Positions 36,243 through 45,900 of a DNA stretch of 64,000 nt are shown here, piece by piece. The notes beneath the pieces were generated by a model. That model ran no database searches. It was not told the origin of the DNA and saw only the letters and a list, made by a program, of their open reading frames with translations. Both the position numbers and the translations under genes were made by a program. Location: the NCBI GenBank assembly GCA_958450365.1, contig CAUEEP010000754.1, positions 134,001 to 198,000 on the forward strand, read 5' to 3'. The stretch's first letter is position 1. Each line of letters starts with the position of its first letter. The DNA comes from Mesorhabditis belari. Taxonomy: Eukaryota > Nematoda > Chromadorea > Rhabditida > Rhabditidae.

Positions 36243-39200
36243 TCTGCCGTTGCCTCTGCCGTTGCCTCTGCCGTTGCCTCTGCCGTTGCCTCTGCCGTTG
36301 CCTCTGCCGTTGCCTCTGCCGTTGCCTCTGCCGTTGCCTCTGCCGTTGCCGTTTTCGTGTAGAATTATCATATTGAATCCATTTTTCATCGCAAGTAAGG
36401 ATCTCATCGTAAAATCCAGTATTTTTTTGCCAAACAAAGAAAATACTGGATTCGGTTCGGAAAGCCAGTGTCGCCGATGGTTTCAACGATTTCGAGAAGG
36501 AAATGAATCTTTGGAAGATGAGGACCAGCAACGACAATCGTTGCGTCGTTGCGAGCCAGCGAGCCAGCCAGCCATCGTCATATCCACTAACGACAGCCAT
36601 AGTGAACGAGTAGCTTTATTGACATTACTGAAGATGAGGAGCCCATTTCCCTTGTCGGCTTATTTTCCCCAATTGATATAAATGCTCAAAAATTGTTTGA
36701 GGGCTTGCTTCAAATCTTTCTCCAAATACAAGTTCACGTGTAGTTTGTCGAAAGTCAATTTCGATCACCTGCTTCAGTACTGCATTATCGATTGCAGGAG
36801 GATGTCGTTAGTGGATATGATGACGGCTCGCTGGCTTGCTGGCTCGCAACGACGCAACGATTGTCGTTGCTGGTCCTGATCTTCCAAAGATTCATTTCCT
36901 TCTCGAAATCGTTGAAACCATCGGCGACACTGGCTTTCCGAACTGACGACACTGGCTAGCATCTTCCCCAAATATTTTTCAGAGATCTCGAGGAGATTCA
37001 GCAGCGTTTTTGCCCAATTTGAAGTTATACCAAAGGCACGGAGATTAAACTTTGTGTCTCCAAAGGCACGGAGACTAAACTTTATGTCTCCAAAGGCACG
37101 GAGACTAAACTTTGTGTCTCCAAAGGCACGGAGACTAAACTTTATGTCTCCAAAGGCACGGAGACTAAACTTTGTGTCTCCAAAGGCACGGAGACATCTA
37201 AACACAGAAATTAAATCAAAATTAATTGATTTTGTCAAAAACACGAAAGAATTGTAATAAATAAGGAAATCTGCGCAGCATATAGAGGATTAGGCTTGAT
37301 AAAATTGTATAGCTCTGAGGTATGCTGTTCAAGAGCAGGCGCGCATTCATAACTGGACAACCTAATACATCCAGCGTCAGGATCAGAATCTGAGTCAAAA
37401 CCAGAGTCACGAGGAAAAGATTTCAGTGTATTTTCAAATCTGTGAAAACATTTTTTTAAAAATTGCTAAAAAATAAGAATTGTTAGTAGATTTTGGATTT
37501 ATTTTATTTGTTAGTAACGAACTTTTTCCATCAGAGAGCGAAGCTAGTACCCCAGAGCGAAGGTAGTACCCCAGAAAGATATGTTTTTAAGGTTAAGTAC
37601 AAATAAATCCACTCCTCTTACAGATCTACGCTTTCTACATGGTTTCCACAACAGTGCCAACATTTCTTTTCTCTTTGATCACCATCGCTAGAAGAGCCAC
37701 ACTGTTTGAGGCATTTCTGACGGTTCCGTCGCTGATTTTTTGCACTTATGGATACTATTCGTGGACGGTTGTGCCGGCTAAATTGCATGAAGAGGTTTGG
37801 AAAGGAGAGTCACTACTCTTTAATGATCATCTAAATGAACGGTTTTTCTGAAACCTCTTCAATGGGCTGAAGAACCACGGTAGACAATGCGAAAATGCGT
37901 TTTCTATCGGATTTTCTAGGAGTACCTTTTTAGATGCGAAAAATTGTGCTGATTCCGAATCTGAAGGAATTTTTCAAATTCCTTAATTGTTTTGAGTGAA
38001 TACGATACATAGCTACATTGTTCTTTTGAACAAAACAATTGTGCAATAGAGAATTTTTTAGATTTTCTCATTTCTTTTTTAAAAAATGTTATAACTTTTT
38101 GTAGAGTTGAGCAAATTTGATGATTTTTGCATCAAAATGTTCGTAAGAGTCTCTAGAATAAAACTTGTCCCTTCGTTTTTGGTTCTAGACCCTTGTTGTC
38201 GAGTTACGAGCTCCAAACTGCAGAGTACCACAAAAATTCCCATACAAAATGACCAAAAAACCGCTACAACTAAATTTAAAAAATTTCTGTCAGAGGGATT
38301 TGAAAAATTCCTTCAGATTCGGAATCAGCACAATTTTCCGCATCTAAAAAAGGTACTCTCAGAAAAATCCGATAGAAAACGCATTTTTGCCTTATTTCGC
38401 GCCGATGTGCGATAGGTTAACTGTTCAGTCAATCGGTTCAGATTTACAAATCGAAATCGTTGCTCTGCATGAACGAGAAGATCTGGGAGAGCGAGGATCG
38501 AGAGGTGAATGAGAGATGAGGAGGTTTTTTGCTTGCACTTAATTCCAGAGAGCCCAAAGCCCAGACAAACATACTTAACAACCTCGTGATAAAGCATTTA
38601 TCATAACAGGGTGTAAAGAAGATAATGCGCGTTTTTTGATCAAAACTATTTATTGAAAAAAACTCAAACACGCCCACCAGTTTTGTAACGATCCGGAAAT
38701 GAACTTTGCTTCCGTTGTTTCCATTCAATTCCCCAAACCATATTTAATTAGTTTTGGCCTTTATTATGGAGCTTTTCATAGCTGGACGGATATAGAAATG
38801 ATAGAAAAGTAGAAAAGTCAAGATTCTGTCGGAAAAATCGTGTGATTTGCAGTTGCAGTTGCAGTTTGCAGCAAGATAGAGCACGGGCTGTCCACGATGA
38901 GCCACTGGCCGTCTCCCACTTGCCACTAGCCACTTGAAACCATTGACAACGCTGACTTTCACTGAAATAATCATCTCCAAAAGCTTTGGAGATGATTGGC
39001 AAGATGGATTTTTCCTTGTAGAGCATGAACTTGTTGTCATCATTTTTTTTTTGCAGTAAAAACTAGCGAAGAAGGGAAATGATTATAAATCTAATAAGTG
39101 TTTAGTTTATTTTTGTTTAAAACATTACATAAGCAAACGCTTGGCAATTGCCAACGCTGGGAAATTCAAAGCGCGCATTATTTTCTCTATACCCTGATAG

Positions 39201-40138
39201 AAATTGATTGACAAGGGTACTTGTGTGACTTTAGAAGTGTGAAACTAGTGGCACCAATAGTAGACTTGTCAATCGATTTCTATGATAATTCCTTTACGTA
39301 ATTTTGCTAGCTTTTGAAATTCTATGTTCCTTCAAAGGCAATTCTCTGATCCTTCAAAGACAAAATTCAATTTCCAGGTAATGGCAATTGCCAGGACCCT
39401 CGCTATACATTTGGATCAGCCCGACTTGGGGATCTCTCTCTGGGGCTTCACCATGGTCTCAAAACCGTTGATTTTGACGGTACTATAGCTTTTGACGGTA
39501 CTATAGCTTATACAATTGCTACAGTTTTTGATTGCATTCTTAAATAACAGCACCAAGCGGCTATCCTTTATGGATTACAAAGGCTTTGACAACAAATGAA
39601 TCAAAACATGAGCAAGCAAGAGTAAGCAAGAGGAAGCAAGAGTAAGCAAGAGGAAGCAAGAGGAAGCAAGAGGAAGCAAGAGAAAGCAAGAGAAAGCAAG
39701 AGGAAGCAAGAGGAAGCAAGAGGAAGCAAGAGAAAGCAAGAGAAAGCAAGGGGAAGCAAGAGGAAGCAAGAGAAAGCAAGAGAAAGCAAGGGGAAGCAAG
39801 AGGAAGCAAGAGAAAGCAAGAGAAAGCAAGGGGAAGCAAGAGGAAGCAAGAGGAAGTAAGAGGAAGCAAGAGCAAGCAAGCATGAGCCTCAGAGCAAGTC
39901 AAGTTCTACTGATTTGAGGATTAGATGCTATTTAATGCTTATTAGATGCTATAATTTGGACTTATTAAAGCGTAAAGAGATATAAAAATAGAATAACATG
40001 ACAGTCAATTAAAAGAAACACGGAAAATGATATTTCTATTTAAAATTCCAGACCCTCTCCGTGTTGCTCACTTTCTGGGCTTTCCTAATCGAATTCAACA
40101 AGCGGCCAAGTGATCGGGACAAGGATTGCAGTACATAA
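32901..40138 (+). CDS. Receptor gene B: 7tm_7/gustatory-receptor-like, complete paralogue of gene A
   Basis: Exons: 32901-32927 (probable start, MNLKRQASY, uncertain), 33294-33407, 33493-33586, 33645-33754, 33803-33895, 34015-34146, 34376-34522, 35236-35337, 37624-37794, 39378-39479, 40052-40138 (TAA). The sum is 392 residues, the usual size for insect-type gustatory receptors. Membrane segments include MMGVILGG joined to ILFLFFDSFVTF, FIRFCVMLGILFWMIAQFVV, FFCSIAFALHYIVMHLYVML and FYMVSTTVPTFLFSLITIA, and the end is LILTTLSVLLTFWAFLIEFN, like the TM7 T(Y/F)...(Q/E)F signature. It is probably a plasma-membrane chemoreceptor or ligand-gated channel in sensory neurons. All phases join. Two introns carry mariners. 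The family call is by eye; an SR-class receptor remains possible. Confidence 0.82.
34268..34362 (+). mobile_element. Solo mariner end abutting a splice acceptor
   Basis: GACCATCGCACTTTCAAATA to GTAATCCGCAGTTTCTTTTG closely matches the right end of the element at 34590-35181. It stops about 12 bases before the TTTTCCAG acceptor of gene B exon 34376-34522, so the branch-site region of that intron is transposon-derived. Confidence 0.75.
34590..35181 (-). mobile_element. Deleted mariner retaining only the transposase N-terminus
   Basis: Ends AAGGTCCTTGCAAAAGAAAC and GTTTCTTTTGCAAGTCCCTA are inverted. On the minus strand the ORF starts MANQKLMLRACLLYDFKMKE at 35010 and runs through SERTCQEWFRRFREGDGSLE. 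After one frameshift comes DPTQTLPELAEYFKCDSSTI and WVPHELG, and then the terminal repeat. The catalytic domain is gone. It lies in gene B's intron 34523-35235. Confidence 0.88.
35595..35705. repeat. GGCTTGTT tandem array
   Basis: Units of GGCTTGTT and GGCTTGTTT lie near the left end of the mariner 35421-37365, inside it. Confidence 0.85.
36190..36352. repeat. Hexamer/dodecamer array inside a mariner transposase
   Basis: GTTGCC and GTTGCCTCTGCC repeats (minus strand GGCAAC/GGCAGA) lie exactly at the transposase motif RKRQW, whose codons (AAACGGCAA) contain the repeat seed. The open frames GNGRGN and RQRQRQ come from it. Confidence 0.93.
37030..37195. repeat. 30-bp tandem array
   Basis: Five to six copies of a 30-bp unit with CTCCAAAGGCACGGAGACTA, whose CTCC/GGAG arms make a short hairpin. 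It is inside the right part of the mariner 35421-37365. Confidence 0.92.
37887..38392. mobile_element. MITE-like element with ~100-bp inverted repeats
   Basis: The left arm includes GCGTTTTCTATCGGATTTTC and TTGTGCTGATTCCGAATCTG. The right arm has the reverse complements CAGATTCGGAATCAGCACAA and GAAAAATCCGATAGAAAACG. The interior lacks coding sequence. It lies in gene B's intron 37795-39377. Confidence 0.8.
38446..38515. repeat. Dispersed repeat, copy 2
   Basis: Matches 27884-27955 in the same orientation (AAATCGAAATCGTTGCTCTG here). Adjacent to the MITE-like element on the left and a mariner relic on the right. Confidence 0.65.
38745..39045 (-). mobile_element. mariner relic, N-terminal fragment
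   Basis: Minus-strand reading gives KAFGDDYFSESQRCQWFQ, a clear mariner N-terminal motif. A short decayed stretch contains a GCAGTTGCAGTTGCAG repeat. No ends were identified. Confidence 0.75.
39198..39282. other. Small inverted repeat
   Basis: TAGAAATTGATTGACAAG pairs with CTTGTCAATCGATTTCTA (17 of 18) across ~49 bases, in the intron just before gene B exon 39378-39479. Possibly a tiny MITE. Confidence 0.6.
39605..39890. repeat. 10-bp tandem array, ~28 units
   Basis: AAGCAAGAGG and AAGCAAGAGA units fill the intron between the last two exons of gene B. Confidence 0.95.
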
Positions 40139-40141
40139 AAA

Positions 40142-40500
40142 TGGATTTAAATCAAATCAAATCAAATCAATATTCAAACGATAAAGTGAAAGAAATCATA
40201 GAGAAATGCACAGTGATACTTAATCATACAATACATACTGAAATCAATAAGCCAATTACTTACGGCAAAGAGCCACTAGATCTAAAGCATCGATACGTTT
40301 CTTGAATATGAAAAGCGACTGAATTTCTCGTATGTCGTTTGGGAGCAAGTTCCATAATCTAGCGGCTCTAACGGGAAATGAATTTGATAAAGAGGCATTG
40401 GAAGAAAAGGGAATTTGCAAAAGGAATGAGCCACTTCTGGGCCCTGACCGCGGTTTAAATTTGAAAAAGTCAAATCAAATCAAATCAAATCAAATCAAAT
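40142..40500 (-). mobile_element. 5'-truncated LINE fragment (reverse transcriptase C-terminus)
   Basis: Minus-strand translation gives SNSFPVRAARLWNLLPNDIR followed by EIQSLFIFKKRI and a stop, the typical end of a non-LTR retrotransposon reverse transcriptase (R-A-RLWN-LP motif). Downstream on the minus strand it ends in a TTTGA microsatellite tail at 40142-40170. A second AATCA run lies at the upstream edge (40465-40500). It begins four bases past the stop codon of gene B, so it probably supplies that gene's 3' untranslated sequence. Confidence 0.8.
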
Positions 40501-40544
40501 AAACGTTTTTGAAAAAGAAAATTTACAATCTAAAGGCTCTAGGG

Positions 40545-41395
40545 AATAAATTTTAATGCTCGAGCAAATATATGCTCTTTTTAATCATCAGCATCTTGTG
40601 TTTATTTTTATATAATATTTTATTCATTTGCTGAATTTCGTTTTATAATAGATATGTTGTTTTGCAGATGAAAGACAAAAAGTTTGTTGTCCGCGCATCA
40701 ATGCTGTATGATTTCAAACGAGGTAAAACTGCAGCGGATTGCCATCGAACTATCTGTGCGGCATTTGGAGAGGATTCAATTTCAATCAACCAGTGCCAGC
40801 GCTGGTTTAAACGATTTGCGGACGGAAACGAGTCGTTAGAGGACGAGGAACGCGCTGGAAGGCCAGTCGTTTTTGATAACGAAGCTTTGCTTAACACCAT
40901 TGAGTCTGATCCAACTCAAACTACTCGTGTGTTGACCGAATTATTTGGTTGTTCCAAATCAACAATCGACAATCATCTCCATGAGATTGGAAAATTTAAT
41001 CGATGCGGAAAGTGGCTTCCCCACAAATTGAGTGAAGCGAATAAAGCTGCTTGAGATTGAGATTGAGAAGATTGAGAAGCTTGGATGGTCGACTGTCCCA
41101 CATCCGCCGTATAGTCCAGACCTGGCTCCATCTGATTTCCATTTGTTCCGTTCGATGGCGCACGCTCTTGGAGAACACAAGTTCAAAAGTGTTGACGAGG
41201 TGCAAAAATGGCTCGACGATTTCTTCTCATCGAAACCAGCTTCATTCTATTATGACGGACTTCACTCTTTGCTCGGACGATGGAGAAATGTTGTTGATTG
41301 TTGTGGAGAATATATCGATTAATAAAGTTCTCTTTGTTAATTTTGTGATATTTTGAAAATCGTGTCAAAACACGCATTACTTATTGGACAACCTA
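40545..41395 (+). mobile_element. mariner deletion derivative with intact DNA-binding ORF
   Basis: The 3' end TTATTGGACAACCTAA is followed by TA; a matching 5' end was not found. An open frame from ATG 40662 encodes 130 residues: MKDKKFVVRASMLYDFKRGK, AFGEDSISINQCQRWFKRFA, DPTQTTRVLTELFGCSKSTI and FNRCGKWLPHKLSEANKAA. This is the complete two-HTH DNA-binding domain, then a stop at the deletion joint. About 115 residues with the first two catalytic aspartates are missing. The C-terminus resumes IEKLGWSTVPHPPYSPDLAP in another frame and ends CCGEYID. Confidence 0.9.
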
Positions 41396-42954
41396 ATATT
41401 AAGTTAAACAAAACTAAAAAAAGAAATAGTCGAAAACACAAATATATCGAAAAAAGAAATATGTCGAAAGTGAAAGTCCATTATTTTCACAAGAGTGAAT
41501 GTTCAGTGTTAACCAAAGAATTTATTTGACCATGTGGAGCTCACTCTATTCCTATTTTACATCTTTTCTTTGATTTAATGAATTTGTGGCGAATAGCCAC
41601 TAAAAAATTACCTAACTCTGACAGGCTAAAAATTGAAAAAGTATTGCGGAAATCCGTGCGCCTTCATTCTGGCCCCAAATCATTTATTGTTTTGTAGCTT
41701 GTTAGCTCTTGTTAAAGCTTGTTTTGTAGCTTGTTAGCTGAATATCTTTTGTTAAAGCCTATATGAACAAGAGTGCCTTAACTGAGTTGCCTTAACTGAG
41801 TTGCCTTAACTGAGTTGCCTTAACTGAGTTGCCTTAACTGAGTTGCCTTAACTGTTGTTCATTTGATTTTTGTTTACTTTTTCTGTTTTCCTTTCATAGC
41901 CTTCATAAAGTTCATAGCCTCCCTGGATAGACTACAGAACCCTTTAACGAAACCCACGATTTGTTCATTGTGATATCTCCTTGTGTGCCTTGATCTGTTC
42001 ACTCCACTTCTCGCCCTTCTCCGATCTCGTTGTTCTTTTGTTTTCTCGGTTCATTCTTGCACCTAGAAGTTCGTTTAGATGATCTTGTAGCTGGGGCGGA
42101 GTCTTGGCTTTGTTCCTAGACAATCATTTGGTTCTTGTCTTGACAATTCTTGTCAAGACAAGAACTGTCTTGACAAGAATTGACCTTGGCCTAGATCTAT
42201 CTCATTGCCAGGGTCAATGCCTAGTGAGACAGGAATGTTGATTTAGTCTAAACTAGGCCTATATGAACAAGAGTTGCTTTTGTTAAAGCCTATATGAACA
42301 AGTGTTGCCCCTTAACTGTTGTTCATTTGATTTTTCTTTCACTTTTTCTGTTTTCCTTTCATCGTGTGAAAGTTGTGTCCTAATTGGGCTTAGGCTTAGG
42401 CTTTACAGCATTGTTTATTTTCCTTCATAAGTTAATGTCCCGTTGGCCGCAGTAGCTGACCCAAATTGTTTCTGTTTTTTATCGTCGCTTTTAATTCAAT
42501 TTTCGACTTTGTGAGAGCTCAAGTGAGAGCCCAAAAATCTCCGAGTTAGTCGGCTATTGTGTCTTAGATAAAGTGTCTTAGTTCTTAGGCGGCTATTGTG
42601 TCTTAGTTCAAGTGAGATCAGATATCTCGAAACAAGAAATAACGTGTTTTGAGTGAAGAGTACGAAGCACGCAAAGAATATTTTCTTCCTAAGTGAAGTA
42701 TAGACTTCCTAAGTGAAGTTGATGCTGTACTGCTGATAATTTTTTGTGCACCAAACCTTTTAGCGGTTAGCTCAAACAACAAAAGTACAGCATTCTTTAT
42801 TTTCCTTCATAAGTTAATGTCCTGTTGGCCGCAGTAGCTGACCCAATCCGAGCCGAATCAGCATGAGGTTTTCGAATCGTAATCGCAGTGTTGCTCAACC
42901 GCTTCACAGCCGTTTGCGGCCGTTCCTTTGACTTTCGAAGGAATAGAGCTGATA
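41396..42954. other. Intergenic DNA with local duplications
   Basis: No gene is supported. It holds a 14-bp array TTGCCTTAACTGAG (41778-41855); two copies of GCCTATATGAACAAGAG... through TTGTTCATTTGATTTTT (about 41758-41890 and 42258-42340); two copies of a ~62-bp block with GTTGGCCGCAGTAGCTGACC (42402-42463 and 42787-42848); and a hairpin at 42131-42165. Confidence 0.7.
42131..42165. other. Hairpin, 16-bp stem with 3-base loop
   Basis: GTTCTTGTCTTGACAA pairs perfectly with TTGTCAAGACAAGAAC around TTC. A partial third copy (GTCTTGACAAGAATTGAC) follows at once. Confidence 0.75.
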
Positions 42955-45900
42955 TTATGCTAAAATTGAGCTTATTGCGGAAAAAAAAGAACGCATTCGA
43001 TACCTAGCAATTAAATGAAAAAAGAGAAACTGATTGAAATCGACGATAGCATCAAAGACAAATAGAGCATTAAGTCCAAAATAGAGAGCGAGCATAATCC
43101 CAACAATGTAAGCGAGAATATAGTTGAACCAGATTAGCATTGAGTTGGCCATCATCTAAGTTGGCTGAGTTGGCCATGCTTTATTTCTTGATCTTTCTAC
43201 AAGTTTTCGAGAAGACTACAAGAAGAAGGAAACCTCAAAAAGCAAAGATATTGTAGAATATCTGCATAGATATTGTAGAATATCTCATCTGCAAATAGCA
43301 CTAGTTGAATTCTCGATATCTTCAATATAACTTCGATAATCGGCTACGATATATGTCGTAGCCGATATACGAATTTTTTTGAAAAAACCTTTCTAATAGA
43401 ACAGCTCTAGAAGGACAATGTACTATATATAAAGATGCAGAGACGTCTGTCCGTCTGTCTGTGCGAAGCAGGCAAAGAGACGTCTGTCTGTGCGAAGCAG
43501 GCAAAGAGACGTCTGTCCGTCCGTCTGTGCGAAGCAGATGAAGAGACGTCTGTGCGAAGCAGACGAAGAGATGTCTGTCCGTTCGTCTGTGCGAAGCAGG
43601 CAAAGAGACGTCTGTCCGTCTGTCTGTGCGAAGCAGGCAAAGAGACGTCTGTCCGTCCGTCTGTGCGAAGCAGACGAAGAGATGTCTGTCCGTTCGTCTG
43701 TGCGAAACAGGCAAAGAGATGTCTGTCCGTTCGTCTGTGCGAAACAGGCAAAGAGACGTCTGTCCGTCTGTCTGTGCGAAACAGGCAAAGAGACGTCTGT
43801 CCGTCTGTCTGTGCGAAGCAGGCAAAGAGACGTCTGTCCGTCCGTCTGTGCGCAGCCATTGGCAAAAAGGGGCGGGGCTTAGATTGCGTGAAAAACGCAG
43901 ACGTTAGTGAGCATTTTCCGCTGGTATTATATCATTTTGTAGATAATTCAATTCTGCGTCGAATGGTACCAAATTTGTGAGTTTAGGTTGAAAATTGCGA
44001 TCGCTGCAACGTTTCAATTCAAAATCGAGCGGGACTACCATAGCCGATTATGAATTAATGGACCTAGGCGTGTCCAACCATTACAAGGTATTCGAAAATA
44101 ATTTCAATTGCTAGACATACTTGATTACATATACCGTATTCTCTCTACTAGTAGTGGACCCTGAGCGTCGTCTAAATTCCTCGAAATCTCTAGTACTGTT
44201 TATCAGAATCTATCGATGTGGGGTCGGAAAATGTAGCTGACGATGAAATCTAGTGGGGGATTTGAGTGTTGAGCTTCTGCAAAAGCTTGGAAACCGTAAA
44301 ATAGTCATCAACTCAGCTCGGCGGGGTGCACTACTATTAGGGAAAGCCAGTACATGAAAAACACACTTTTAAATGGTGCACCGAACCCCTCCAGGCGCAC
44401 CGAATGAATTCTAGAGTGATGCATAAGGAGAAAGCTTGGCCTAAGCTTGGCCTAAGCTTGGACTAAGCCTTTTCCTAAGCCTTTCTTTCTCATTTCCTAA
44501 TGATAAAATAAGATAAAAAGATCTTCATTTGTAAAGTGGTTTATCGTTGGTTAGTTTAATACCAAAACTATTAGAACTCTCTTCAAAAATTTTCCTTTTT
44601 TCACCGTTTCATTAGAGATTTTGTATAAAGGTTATCGAAAAACTGAGAATCGAGACTTTGACAGTCCTTACTAGACAACAACTAGACAACAACTAGACAA
44701 CTAGACAACAACTAGACAACTAGATAATATGAAATGTGCAAAGAAGTCTATGAGATCGAGAGAGATATTAGAGAGACATTAAATACCTGTATCATCAACA
44801 AATTCTCGGCTCTCGAAGTATTCCTGCCATTCTTTTTCAACTAAAACTTTCTTTGATATGTTTATCATTGATTGTTGGTTGTTGATTGTTGATTGTTGAT
44901 TGTTGATTGTTGATTGTTGATTGTTGGTTGTTGGTTGTTGATTGTTGATTGTTGATTGTTGATTGTTGATTGTTGGTTGTTGGTTGTTGATTGTTGATTG
45001 TTGATTGTTGATTGTTGATTGTTGATTGTTGGTTGTTGGTTGTTGATTGTTGATTGTTGATTGTTGATTGTTGATTGTTGGTTGTTGGTTGTTGATTGTT
45101 GATTGTTGATTGTTGATTGTTGATTGTTGATTGTTGATTGTTGATTGTTGATTGTTGATTGTTGGTTGTTGGTTGTTGATTGTTGATTGTTGATTGTTGA
45201 TTGTTGGTTGTTGGTTGTTGATTGTTGATTGTTGATTGTTGATTGTTGATTGTTGGTTGTTGGTTGTTGATTGTTGGTTGTTGATTGTTGATTGTTGATT
45301 GTTGGTTGTTGGTTGTTGATTGTTGATTGTTGATTGTTGATTGTTGGTTGTTGGTTGTTGATTGTTGATTGTTGATTGTTGATTGTTGATTGTTGGTTGT
45401 TGGTTGTTGATTGTTGATTGTTGATTGTTGATTGTTGATTGTTGGTTGTTGGTTGTTGGTTGTTGATTGTTGATTGTTGATTGTTGATTGTTGATTGTTG
45501 GTTGTTGGTTGTTGATTGTTGGTTGTTGATTGTTGATTGTTGATTGTTGATTGTTGATTGTTGGTTGTTGGTTGTTGATTGTTGATTGTTGATTGTTGAT
45601 TGTTGATTGTTGATTGTTGATTGTTGATTGTTGATTGTTGATTGTTAATCATTGCTACGTTTTCAATGTATTCCAATCTTTATCAATTCTAATTCTCTTT
45701 ACCAATTCTAATTGTCTTTACCAATTCTAATTGTTCTAATTCTAAGTCTTTACCAATTTCATATTCCGATTCGTCGCATAATCGAGACCACAAGTGAAAA
45801 AATATGGAATAGCAGGGATAAAATGGCGTAACTTTGCATACAAATAGGCGTTTGTTATGAATTGAAAGATTGCTAGTTGCATGGATACTCTTAGAATATA

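Larger units (their letters stand above)
35421..37365 (-). mobile_element. mariner with internal arrays and an inverted duplication
   Basis: TTAGGTTGTCTAGTTATAGG at the left and ATAACTGGACAACCTAA at the right are flanked by TA; 1,945 bp, longer than the usual 1.3 kb. Minus-strand blocks are RAFGDTKF-type repeats, SESQCRRWFQRFREGNESLE (about 36950 downward), then CDEKWIQYDNSTRKRQ running into a hexamer array, then WLESGEEPILTPKPDFHGKK and VILTVWWNSQGIVCFELLKP. A second copy of SESQCRRWFQRFREGNESLE lies on the plus strand at about 36455-36600. It lies in gene B's intron 35338-37623. It is dead. Confidence 0.9.

Noticed and set aside
44837..45676. 279-codon Asn/Gln/Ser/Thr open frame as a coding gene
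   Set aside because: Heptamer array inside gene C's intron; noted only as a curiosity.
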